DNA from: Bacteroidales bacterium
Lineage (GTDB): Bacteria; Bacteroidota; Bacteroidia; Bacteroidales; UBA932
Reading direction: 5' to 3'
NCBI GenBank assembly: GCA_004555145.1
Contig: SFJB01000095.1
Span: 1 to 7,116, forward strand
Length of the DNA: 7,116 nt
Position 1 is the first letter of the stretch; every line of letters starts with the position of its first letter. A program made the position numbers and the translations under genes. The notes below the pieces were generated by a model, which worked only from the letters and a program-made list of their open reading frames with translations, made no database searches and was not told the DNA's origin. Of this stretch, positions 1 through 6,262 are shown in pieces.

Positions 1-1
1 C

Positions 2-616
2 CTCATCGGTATTCCGGGCGGAGTAGAAGGTTACTTCGACGACGGCTGGGGATTCTCACCTGTAGCCAAGTCCGCATACGATATGTATGAGGAAGGAGAC
101 ATCCGTCGCGACGGAGGCATTCTCAACATCGATGCATTCTGCGCAGAGAAGGGTTTGAACTACGACCATGCGAATGACCGCTGGCAGTGCACCGGCTACT
201 ACCTCCTCAAGTACATGGCCCGCACCAACGGCAACCACGGCTACCTTGCATCCAACACTCTGAACTACGGCAACAACATCCGCGTGTACCGCTTTGCCGA
301 GACCCTGCTCAACGCAGCCGAGCTTTCGCTCGCCCTCGGACAGGACGGCAGCTCTTACCTCGCAAGGGTACGTTCAAGGGCTCACTGCAGCGACACCGGC
401 ACCGCGCTTGAGGACATACTCGAAGAGCGCCACAAGGAGTTCGTAGGTGAAGGCAAGCGCTACTGGGACCTCGTCCGCACCGGCACCGCCGCAACCGTTC
501 TCAGGGCTTCCAACCACCTCTACCGTCAGGTAGACTGGTCCGAGTCCAAGAAATACTGGCCAATCCCTCAGTCAGAAAGGGATAAGGATCCTAACCTCGT
601 ACAGAACGAATATTAA
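2..616 (+). CDS. SusD/RagB-family nutrient-binding lipoprotein, C-terminal part
   Basis: Partial gene: the frame is already open at base 2 and runs 204 codons to a TAA at 614-616. SusD proteins usually have 500-600 residues, so about the last third to 40% is present. SusD-like lipoproteins form the lid on a SusC TonB-dependent transporter and bind glycan at the cell surface. Three family signatures are visible. RVYRFAETLLNAAEL (from base 281) is the conserved TPR-like helix. The stretch from about 415 to 480 reads ILEERHKEF, then GEGKRYWDLVR. The end, from 554, is YWPIPQSERDKDPNLVQNEY, the typical 'PIP..E...NP.L.QN..Y' terminus. An ATG at 83 is internal and not the start. The SusC gene should lie upstream, outside the window. 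The next gene starts 11 bases downstream, so co-transcription is expected. Family assignment is secure; the ligand cannot be read from this part. Confidence 0.95.
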   Translation, partial: LIGIPGGVEGYFDDGWGFSPVAKSAYDMYEEGDIRRDGGILNIDAFCAEKGLNYDHANDRWQCTGYYLLKYMARTNGNHGYLASNTLNYGNNIRVYRFAETLLNAAELSLALGQDGSSYLARVRSRAHCSDTGTALEDILEERHKEFVGEGKRYWDLVRTGTAATVLRASNHLYRQVDWSESKKYWPIPQSERDKDPNLVQNEY

Positions 617-627
617 CAGAATCAAGT

Positions 628-3153
628 ATGAACAAGATATTCAAATACGGCCTGCTTCTGCTCGGAGCATCCCTGCTTGCAGCCTGCCAGCCTGAAGTTC
701 TCAGGCCGGACCAGAGCAAACTTCCTGTTGCCAGCGAACTCACCGCCGACATCCAGGTGGACCAGACCACCAATATCGTAACCTTCTCCGTCCTCGACAA
801 GGGAGTGGTTCCTGTATGGATCTTCGGAGAGGAGCTCATCGACGGCAAGCCTAGCAAAAAATACTCTTACGCCCAGAACGGCATACAGCTCCGCATACGC
901 GAAGCCGGCACACACAGCGTAGAACTCCGCGCGTACAACGCCAGCGGTCTTTCCCAGGGTTCCCAGACCGTTCAGTTCACCCTGGAGAACACCTACCGCG
1001 ACCCGTTCGATCCTACGCCATACATGAAGGCAATGGCCAACAGCTGGGTGTGGGATCAGGCCAACAATGGCCATTTCGGCTGCGGCGAGACCATAGACAA
1101 TCCTACCGGATGGTGGTCCTGCGGTTCGAACGAAAAGGCAGGCGTGGGTCTCTATGATGACGTGATGACCTTCACCGCTGAGGGTCAATACACCTACAAT
1201 CCGGGCGAAGGCGGAACAGTCTATGTCAACAAAGACGTTACCGCTCTCGGTGGAAGCGTACATGAGGCAGACTACGAGATTCCTATCGAGGAGTTCAGCT
1301 GCGACTACAGCATAGAGAACAATTGGAATGAGGCCGGCATAGAGGAAATCTACCTCGTGCTTCCTGAAGGGAAGAACCTCTCTTACGTTCCTAACAATGA
1401 TGCTGTCAGCACAAACGCACGTTACCTCTTCGTGAGCACCAAGACAAGCGACATCAAAAAGAACCTCAAACTCGTCAACTACTCTCCTACAGCAAATATC
1501 GCCTGGCTTTACAGCTTCGTTCCGTTCGTAAAGACCGCCACAGCCGAGGAACTGCTCGCGGGTACCGGGACTGAAGGAAAGGCATGGGTAATGGACGCCG
1601 CAACCAAGGGACATCTCGCCTGCGGTCCTAGCCTCGAAGACCCTACAAGCTGGTGGGCAGCAGGAGCATACGAAAAGGACGGCTTCGGAATGTACGACAA
1701 CGTGCTGGTTTTCTACCCTGACGGAAAGTACCTCTTTGACTCCGGCGAGGACGGACAGATCTACGTCAACAAGGATGTCACCCTCGTTGAGGGCGGTCCT
1801 CAGGGCGAAGACTTCGTCGTGACCTGGGCGGACCAGGAGAGCAGTTACACCTTCGACGGTGAACTTATCACTCTTCCTGAAGGAGTTGTCATAGGATACG
1901 TTCCTAATGACGGAAGCTTCTCCAACCCTGAATTCCACGTGACCTCCATTACCGAGACTTCCCTCGTGCTCGTAGCCGTAAGTGAGGGTATCTCCTGGCA
2001 GTATATCTTCAAGGCACGCGACATCGAGGCTCCTTCCCAGACCATAGGCGGAGTAGCAGTTGAAGGCGGCAAGGCGGATCTTTCCCTCACCCAGGGTGGA
2101 GACATCGCAGTGAGCGGCATAGACCTCTCCAGCATGTGGATTGACCCTGACTACTTCACTAAGAAGGACGACAACACCCTCACCTTCCTCGCCATCGACG
2201 GCGACTACAGGATTATGGTACTTGACAAATGGCTCAAGGTAATTCCTATGTCCGGAGATGCAGCAGCCACCTATGATGGCGACAAGGCAATATGGATGAT
2301 AGGTGACGGCTACGGCAAGCCTGAAGGGAACGTTGTCGGATGGGCTACCGGAGATGCGGTTGACCTCCCTCTCGCAAGGCTTTCCGAGAACGAGTACCAG
2401 ATTACTCTCTACTATACCGCTCCTACCAGCGGCAACGCATCCTTCAAGCTGTTCGGACAGGCAAACTGGGGCAAGGAATTCGTATATACCGACTATGAAA
2501 GCATAGAAGGCAACGGACTCTTCGCCATAGGCACAGGGGAAGACGGCCACGACAACGGAAACATCTACTCCCTCACAAACGAGCCTGGTTGGTACGTATT
2601 CAAGGTTAAGGATAACGGCGGTGCCCTCAGCATCACTATGGACAAGAAGCGTGAGACTTTCTTCGACATCAGCGGTGATACCAACCTCTGGAAGAGCGCA
2701 AGCATTACTCCTGAGTACTGGTACAGCGCAGCTGACTGGTCCGGACAACTCAGTGCAGACGCAGAAATAGGAGAGAACAACTCATTCAGTGCCAATATCC
2801 CTGAAGGCGTAGGCGGAGAAGAGTGGCAGGCTCAGAACAAGCTGAAGTCCAACATAGCCATCGCTGCGGGAGAGGTTTACGACTTCTGCTGCACCATTGA
2901 GGCCAGCGCAGAGATGACCGTCACCGTCAAGCTCGCCGCCATGCCAGGCGACGACAAGCCGGAGAATCAGCTCTACTACAACAATAGCGTGACACTCGGC
3001 GAATTCAGCCCTCTCACCCTGAAGCTTGAGAATCTCTCAGTCGCCGCTCCTACAGGTACTGAGCTTATGCTCATCTTCGATTTCGGACGCAGCCCTGCAG
3101 GCTCACACATCGATGTGACCGACATCTGCTTCCAGAAACATCAGGAAAGATGA
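628..3153 (+). CDS. Multi-module surface glycan-binding lipoprotein (SGBP, SusE/F position)
   Basis: An 841-residue lipoprotein directly after susD, where PULs encode their accessory surface glycan-binding protein. The signal peptide ends in lipobox LAAC with Cys20. Visible modules are: a beta-sandwich or PKD-like N-terminus (about 30-125); two copies of a tryptophan-rich module (cores 140-205 and 320-385, each followed by a strand-rich half with 'LPEG...YVPN' and closing in W-x-Y-x-F); a segment at about 474-676 with AIWMIGDGYGKP at 554-565, as in SusE/SusF-type proteins; and a C-terminal jelly-roll domain (about 678-841) resembling CBM4-type modules, with EWQAQNKL followed by an SNI strand and the ending DFGRSPAGSHIDVTDI. 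No catalytic motif was recognised, so binding is the inferred role. The ATG at 628 lacks a Shine-Dalgarno sequence, normal for Bacteroidota. The first 700 or so codons contain no TTA, CTA or TCA, suggesting strong codon selection and high expression. Domain family names are tentative; the overall SGBP role is fairly sure. Confidence 0.85.
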   Translation: MNKIFKYGLLLLGASLLAACQPEVLRPDQSKLPVASELTADIQVDQTTNIVTFSVLDKGVVPVWIFGEELIDGKPSKKYSYAQNGIQLRIREAGTHSVELRAYNASGLSQGSQTVQFTLENTYRDPFDPTPYMKAMANSWVWDQANNGHFGCGETIDNPTGWWSCGSNEKAGVGLYDDVMTFTAEGQYTYNPGEGGTVYVNKDVTALGGSVHEADYEIPIEEFSCDYSIENNWNEAGIEEIYLVLPEGKNLSYVPNNDAVSTNARYLFVSTKTSDIKKNLKLVNYSPTANIAWLYSFVPFVKTATAEELLAGTGTEGKAWVMDAATKGHLACGPSLEDPTSWWAAGAYEKDGFGMYDNVLVFYPDGKYLFDSGEDGQIYVNKDVTLVEGGPQGEDFVVTWADQESSYTFDGELITLPEGVVIGYVPNDGSFSNPEFHVTSITETSLVLVAVSEGISWQYIFKARDIEAPSQTIGGVAVEGGKADLSLTQGGDIAVSGIDLSSMWIDPDYFTKKDDNTLTFLAIDGDYRIMVLDKWLKVIPMSGDAAATYDGDKAIWMIGDGYGKPEGNVVGWATGDAVDLPLARLSENEYQITLYYTAPTSGNASFKLFGQANWGKEFVYTDYESIEGNGLFAIGTGEDGHDNGNIYSLTNEPGWYVFKVKDNGGALSITMDKKRETFFDISGDTNLWKSASITPEYWYSAADWSGQLSADAEIGENNSFSANIPEGVGGEEWQAQNKLKSNIAIAAGEVYDFCCTIEASAEMTVTVKLAAMPGDDKPENQLYYNNSVTLGEFSPLTLKLENLSVAAPTGTELMLIFDFGRSPAGSHIDVTDICFQKHQER
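1045..1242 (+). repeat. Tandem SGBP module, copy 1 core
   Basis: Encodes residues 140-205 of the binding protein. Landmarks are WVWDQ, NGHFGCG, NPTGWWSCG, NEKAGVGLYDD and GGTVYVNKDVT. Copy 2 repeats these landmarks with the same spacing. The homology is at protein level; the DNA has diverged, so this is an old duplication rather than a recombining repeat. Confidence 0.85.
1585..1782 (+). repeat. Tandem SGBP module, copy 2 core
   Basis: Encodes residues 320-385. Landmarks are WVMDA, KGHLACG, DPTSWWAAG, YEKDGFGMYDN and GQIYVNKDVT. The first Trp and the final Thr are each exactly 180 residues (540 bases) after their counterparts in copy 1, so the cores align without gaps. The conserved GH-x-x-CG, WW and YD residues are candidates for a sugar-binding platform; that role is inference. 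Confidence 0.85.
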
Positions 3154-3156
3154 GAC

Positions 3157-4263
3157 ATGAACAGATTAGTGGCAATCAGCCTTATTTTGGCACTCACGAC
3201 TTCCTCCTGCAAAGGCAATGAACCTGATGCAGGAGGCAGCCCGGGGCTGTCAGTTTCCCCTGTCAGCCTTCATTTCAAGGCTGAAGGCGGCACAGAGACT
3301 CTCTCCGTGACAGCCGAGGGGGACTGGGGCCTTGCGATCGAGGACAAATCAATATGCTCCGCAAGCCCTACTGCAGGTGCGAAGGGCTCATACTCCGTGG
3401 ATGTCACTATGGCACCAAACACGAAGTATGAATCCGTCAGCACCAGCGTTACGTTTATGCACGGGACCGGTCGCACCTCGGTTGAAATTTCCCAGGACGC
3501 GGCTGAGAAGCCTATAATTGACAACCCTGACATTGTTGCACCGGAAGGTTATAGTTTGGTTTGGAATGACGAGTTTGACGTGGAGCCCAAAGAAAGCGGC
3601 AAATGGCGCTTCGAGAATTGGGCTCCGGGGCGCGTGAACCACGAACTTCAGCGCTATGTTCCCGGCGGAGAACTTGACGGAAAGAAAACCGCAAAGATTG
3701 TGGACGGAGTTCTGCAAATCACCGCTATGGAGCACAAGGGCGAAGTCATTTCAGCCAGAATGAACACTACAAATTCCTGGAAATACGGATATATGGAGGC
3801 CCGCATAAAGCTGCCAAAGGGCAAGGGAACCTGGCCGGCATTCTGGATGATGCCGGACGACCAGAGCCTCGGTTGGCCTTCTTGCGGAGAGATAGACATT
3901 ATGGAGGAGGTGGGCGTAAACCCCAATTACACTTCCTCTTCCATCCACACAAAGGCTTACAACCACGTCCAGGGCACGCAGAAGACCAAGGAAATCTACA
4001 CCGCAGGAGCGGAGGACAACTTCCACGTCTATGCTTGCGAATGGACAGAAGAAAGTCTGAAGTTCTACACCGACGGCAAGATGTTCTTCGAATTCAGGAA
4101 CGACGGCAAGAACAACAATGACACCTGGCCATTCAACAAAGCCTTCTATATTATCCTCAACCTTGCCTGGGGCGGAGACTGGGGAGGCTGGAACGGAGTT
4201 GACCCTTCCGCACTTCCGGCAGTTATGGAAATCGATTATGTCAGGGTATTCCAGAAATTTTGA
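3157..4263 (+). CDS. BACON-GH16 endo-beta-glucanase lipoprotein (laminarinase type)
   Basis: A 368-residue secreted glycoside hydrolase predicted to cut internal bonds of beta-1,3- or mixed beta-1,3/1,4-glucan with retention of configuration. The signal peptide ends at Cys18 (TTSSC), giving a lipoprotein. Residues about 30-114 form a BACON domain: a strand pattern with the 'F-x-A-x-GG' motif and the closing VEISQ. Residues about 130-368 form the GH16 fold. The active-site strand is GEIDIMEEVG, with Glu245 as nucleophile, Asp247 as helper and Glu250 as acid/base. Flanking GTWPAFWMMP and WPSCGEIDIME are typical of laminarinase-like GH16 (probably subfamily 3). The protein ends with the usual MEIDYVRVFQKF strand. 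ATG 3157 is 3 bases after the SGBP stop, with a purine-rich AGGAAAGA just upstream, so the two are translated from one operon. Family and catalytic residues are clear; the exact linkage preference is inferred. Confidence 0.95.
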   Translation: MNRLVAISLILALTTSSCKGNEPDAGGSPGLSVSPVSLHFKAEGGTETLSVTAEGDWGLAIEDKSICSASPTAGAKGSYSVDVTMAPNTKYESVSTSVTFMHGTGRTSVEISQDAAEKPIIDNPDIVAPEGYSLVWNDEFDVEPKESGKWRFENWAPGRVNHELQRYVPGGELDGKKTAKIVDGVLQITAMEHKGEVISARMNTTNSWKYGYMEARIKLPKGKGTWPAFWMMPDDQSLGWPSCGEIDIMEEVGVNPNYTSSSIHTKAYNHVQGTQKTKEIYTAGAEDNFHVYACEWTEESLKFYTDGKMFFEFRNDGKNNNDTWPFNKAFYIILNLAWGGDWGGWNGVDPSALPAVMEIDYVRVFQKF

Positions 4264-4283
4264 TCATTGCATATAATCATTCT

Positions 4284-4649
4284 TTGAAAAGATTTTATTT
4301 CATACTGTTTGCAGGTCTTTCCCTGTTTGCCTTCTGCAGCAAACAGGGAAACGGGCCTGTTCCACCTGATCCGGCAGAGCCTGAAACTCCGGTTCCGTCG
4401 GACGGCAACGTAAGGAAAAGTTCATTTCTGGTGCTCAGGGAAGGCGGCAAACTGGATGAATTCATAGACAAAGCCGCCGAGGAGCTCGGTGAAGGTCCCG
4501 GAAGGAATTTCAAAAAATGGGATATCCTGGGAACTTATGTATGGCCTAACGTCAAGGTGACCGGATCTTACGAAGAAGAGGTTAAGTATTTGAAATCCTT
4601 CTATCTTCAGAGGCTGGAATGGATGAACAGGGAACTTGCGAAACTGTGA
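4284..4649 (+). CDS. Small lipoprotein-like ORF with CotH-type C-terminus, probable remnant
   Basis: An open frame of 121 codons if it starts at TTG 4284. Another TTG at 4260 overlaps the GH16 stop, and the only in-frame ATG is at the far end. I prefer 4284 because it gives a standard lipoprotein signal, starting (M)KRFYFILFAGL with Cys18 as acylation site. A Pro/Glu-rich linker follows (residues 24-41). Residues about 52-121 resemble the C-terminal end of CotH-family proteins: RNFKKWDILGTYVWPN, then SYEEEVKYLKSFYLQRLEWM, which in full-length members follows several hundred residues of kinase-like fold. None of that fold, or its catalytic residues, is here. The likeliest history is an in-frame internal deletion of a CotH lipoprotein, with the ATG also changed to TTG. 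Whether it is translated is uncertain. CotH similarity is recalled from family patterns, not searched. Confidence 0.6.
   Translation: MKRFYFILFAGLSLFAFCSKQGNGPVPPDPAEPETPVPSDGNVRKSSFLVLREGGKLDEFIDKAAEELGEGPGRNFKKWDILGTYVWPNVKVTGSYEEEVKYLKSFYLQRLEWMNRELAKL
4318..4351 (+). repeat. Perfect 13-bp inverted repeat / RNA hairpin
   Basis: Left arm TTTCCCTGTTTGC (4318-4330), 8-base loop CTTCTGCA, right arm GCAAACAGGGAAA (4339-4351), with no mismatch. It lies about 55 bases after the GH16 stop and inside the signal-peptide region of the remnant ORF. CTGTTTGC also occurs at 4305-4312, so the right arm could pair with either copy. No U-run follows on either strand, so it is not a classical intrinsic terminator. 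It may stabilise the 3' end of the susCD-SGBP-GH16 transcript or be a processing site; this is inference. Confidence 0.75.
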
Positions 4650-4668
4650 CGGAAAAGTATTAGTTTTG
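4636..4668 (+). promoter_or_regulatory. Bacteroidota-type promoter for the regulator gene
   Basis: TAGTTTTG at 4661-4668 matches the Bacteroidota -7 element TAnnTTTG exactly. A weaker -33 half (TTG at 4636-4638) lies 22 bases before it, slightly beyond the usual 19-21. The predicted start of transcription, around 4675, leaves a leader of only about 23 bases before ATG 4698. The -33 region lies inside the end of the preceding ORF. This would uncouple regulator expression from the upstream operon. Confidence 0.6.
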
Positions 4669-4697
4669 CAGTCTGTTACCCCAAAAACGAATCCGAT

Positions 4698-6239
4698 ATG
4701 AAACACCCATCCGCTTTCCTTTCCCTTCTGCTCTGCCTCTCAGCCTGTACACAGTCCCTTGAGAAGGACCGATATGAACAGCTGGACAAGGTTCTTGACG
4801 AAAAAGCGCTCTACGAAAGCTATTTCCAGGAAAGAGCCTCAGTCCTTAAAGATGTCCTCTCCGAGCAGACCGACAACGACCAGCGATACAGCATATGTAT
4901 GCGCCTTGCAGACCTCTACAGGAGCAATTGCAGGGATTCCGCCATCTATTACCTGCAGGCAGCCAGATCGTATGCCACGAAGGGAAATGAAACCGCAGAA
5001 GTGGATTTCATGATGGCAAAAATCTATGTCAAGTCAGGCTATTATCTGGAAGCGGTTGACATATTGGACAGATATCGCGGGAAGGAATTGCCTTCCGAGA
5101 TTCTGCACTCATATTATGATGCAGAGCACACCTGGTGGTGGGAGACCACCAACGACTCAAGCCAGGACGTATCCCTGGACGAAAGAAATGAGAAGTGCAG
5201 ATACTACAGGGAGCTGCTTCTTGCCATGACCGAGCCCGATACCTGGGAATGGCATAATCTCCAGAGAGCGGAAGCGGAATCCCGAGGAGAAAGGCTCAGC
5301 GCAAGGGAACACGCAATCTCAATGATACAGTTGAGCCAGCCGAATTCCAGAGCTTATGCCGAAGCCACATATTGGTATGCCCACAGTTTCGAACACGAAA
5401 ACGAAGAGATGTTCGAAGAATGGATGATACGTTCGGCCATAGTGGATGTGATGTGCGCCACAAAAGATTATGCTTCCCTCAATGAAGAATCCAAATACAT
5501 ATTCTACAAAGGCGACATAGACCGTGCTTTCAGATATGTCGCGAACCATTGTATGCCGGATGCGCTGTACTACAACGGCAAACTGAGACCTTTGCAGGTA
5601 TCGAAGTTCTTCCCTGAGATTGTCAGTACATATCAGGAGAAGCACAGCAGACAGGCAAGAATAAGCGCTTTCTTCCTGGCTTGCGTATCAATACTTTCGA
5701 TACTTCTCCTGTTGCTGCTGCTTTTCCTGTCCAAAAGGCAGAGGACTCTGCGCGCAGTCAGAGAGCAACTCCAGGACTCATACACTGAAATCGACAAGAG
5801 AAACAGGGAACTTGTATCCATCAACGAGCGCCTGGTGAACCTCAATGCGCAGATGCGCGAAGCGGACAAGGTCAAGCAGGAATACATAACCCTCTTCCTC
5901 GGCATCCTGTCCGACAACATCAACACTACAAGACTATACAAGAACCACGTACTCAGATCCATACGTCAGGGCAACACCAAGGCTCTGGTGGACGAGATAG
6001 AGCAGTTGCCTTCAATTGACAACGACATCCTGGATTTCTACAAGATGTTCGACCAGACATTCGTCAACCTCTATCCGGATTTCCATCTTCGCCCTCATCA
6101 AACTCGGAATCACCGATTCCAGCCGAATCGCCTCGCTGCTTCACTATTCGGCCAACACCATATACAACTATCGCGCGAAAACCAAAAACAAGGCTCGCGG
6201 TTCAAGGGACGATTTCGAAGAAGCAGTGCGCAACATTGA
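4698..6239 (+). CDS. SusR-like (DUF6377-type) TPR membrane regulator, DNA-binding domain lost by frameshifting deletion
   Basis: A 513-residue frame with the layout of Bacteroidota PUL regulators that sense glycans in the periplasm and bind DNA in the cytoplasm. The signal sequence has a possible lipobox (LSAC, Cys17). Residues about 50-315 are helical and TPR-like (e.g. [19 protein letters not shown]). One transmembrane helix spans about 322-345 ([20 protein letters not shown], then LFLS). A coiled coil follows (about 346-395), then the family's cytoplasmic helical region to FVNLYPDF at 455-462. Normal members continue for about 26 residues and end in a helix-turn-helix. Here the frame switches right after Phe462, and the last 51 residues ([11 protein letters not shown] onward) are an unrelated Arg/His/Gln-rich tail. 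The HTH is intact but in another frame. As written, the protein could sense but not bind DNA normally. Residual function is doubtful. It has its own promoter and probably shares a transcript with GH3. Confidence 0.85.
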   Translation: MKHPSAFLSLLLCLSACTQSLEKDRYEQLDKVLDEKALYESYFQERASVLKDVLSEQTDNDQRYSICMRLADLYRSNCRDSAIYYLQAARSYATKGNETAEVDFMMAKIYVKSGYYLEAVDILDRYRGKELPSEILHSYYDAEHTWWWETTNDSSQDVSLDERNEKCRYYRELLLAMTEPDTWEWHNLQRAEAESRGERLSAREHAISMIQLSQPNSRAYAEATYWYAHSFEHENEEMFEEWMIRSAIVDVMCATKDYASLNEESKYIFYKGDIDRAFRYVANHCMPDALYYNGKLRPLQVSKFFPEIVSTYQEKHSRQARISAFFLACVSILSILLLLLLLFLSKRQRTLRAVREQLQDSYTEIDKRNRELVSINERLVNLNAQMREADKVKQEYITLFLGILSDNINTTRLYKNHVLRSIRQGNTKALVDEIEQLPSIDNDILDFYKMFDQTFVNLYPDFHLRPHQTRNHRFQPNRLAASLFGQHHIQLSRENQKQGSRFKGRFRRSSAQH

Positions 6240-6243
6240 CTGA
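6085..6243 (+). pseudogene. Out-of-frame helix-turn-helix remnant of the regulator
   Basis: Read from 6085 in the frame +1 to the main regulator frame, the DNA encodes [16 protein letters not shown], then [20 protein letters not shown], and ends [11 protein letters not shown] before TGA 6241. This is the LuxR-like HTH that normally ends SusR-like/DUF6377 regulators: the first helices, the turn at ITDSSRIA and the recognition helix [15 protein letters not shown] all look intact. It has no plausible independent start: the only nearby ATG in this frame (6016) lies in out-of-frame sequence of the upstream part. No decay is visible within the domain, so the break is recent or an assembly artefact. 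Confidence 0.85.
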
Positions 6244-6262
6244 CAACACAAAACTACAGCAT

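Noticed and set aside
622..2748. Antisense open frame of 708 codons on the - strand
   Set aside because: It lies in exact codon register opposite the SGBP gene, has no recognisable domains or signal, and is explained by the sense gene's avoidance of TTA, CTA and TCA codons.
3388..3735. Antisense 115-codon frame opposite GH16
   Set aside because: It overlaps the BACON and GH16 coding sequence, with no recognisable domain or start context.
4272..4277. TATAAT hexamer as a promoter -10 box after GH16
   Set aside because: Bacteroidota primary sigma factors use TAnnTTTG, not TATAAT, and no suitable -33 element is present; likely chance in an AT-rich stretch.
4318..4351. Rho-independent terminator after GH16
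   Set aside because: The stem is perfect but neither strand has a T-run after it, and the open reading frame continues through it; kept only as a hairpin of unknown role.
6060..6090. Programmed ribosomal frameshift joining the regulator to its HTH
   Set aside because: No slippery heptamer or downstream structure was seen, and about 26 family residues are missing at the junction, which frameshifting would not restore.
6016..6243. Separate 75-codon gene starting at ATG 6016 and containing the HTH
   Set aside because: Its first 20 or so codons ([16 protein letters not shown]) are out-of-frame sequence of the regulator; only the part from 6085 is real homologous protein, so it is a frameshift remnant.
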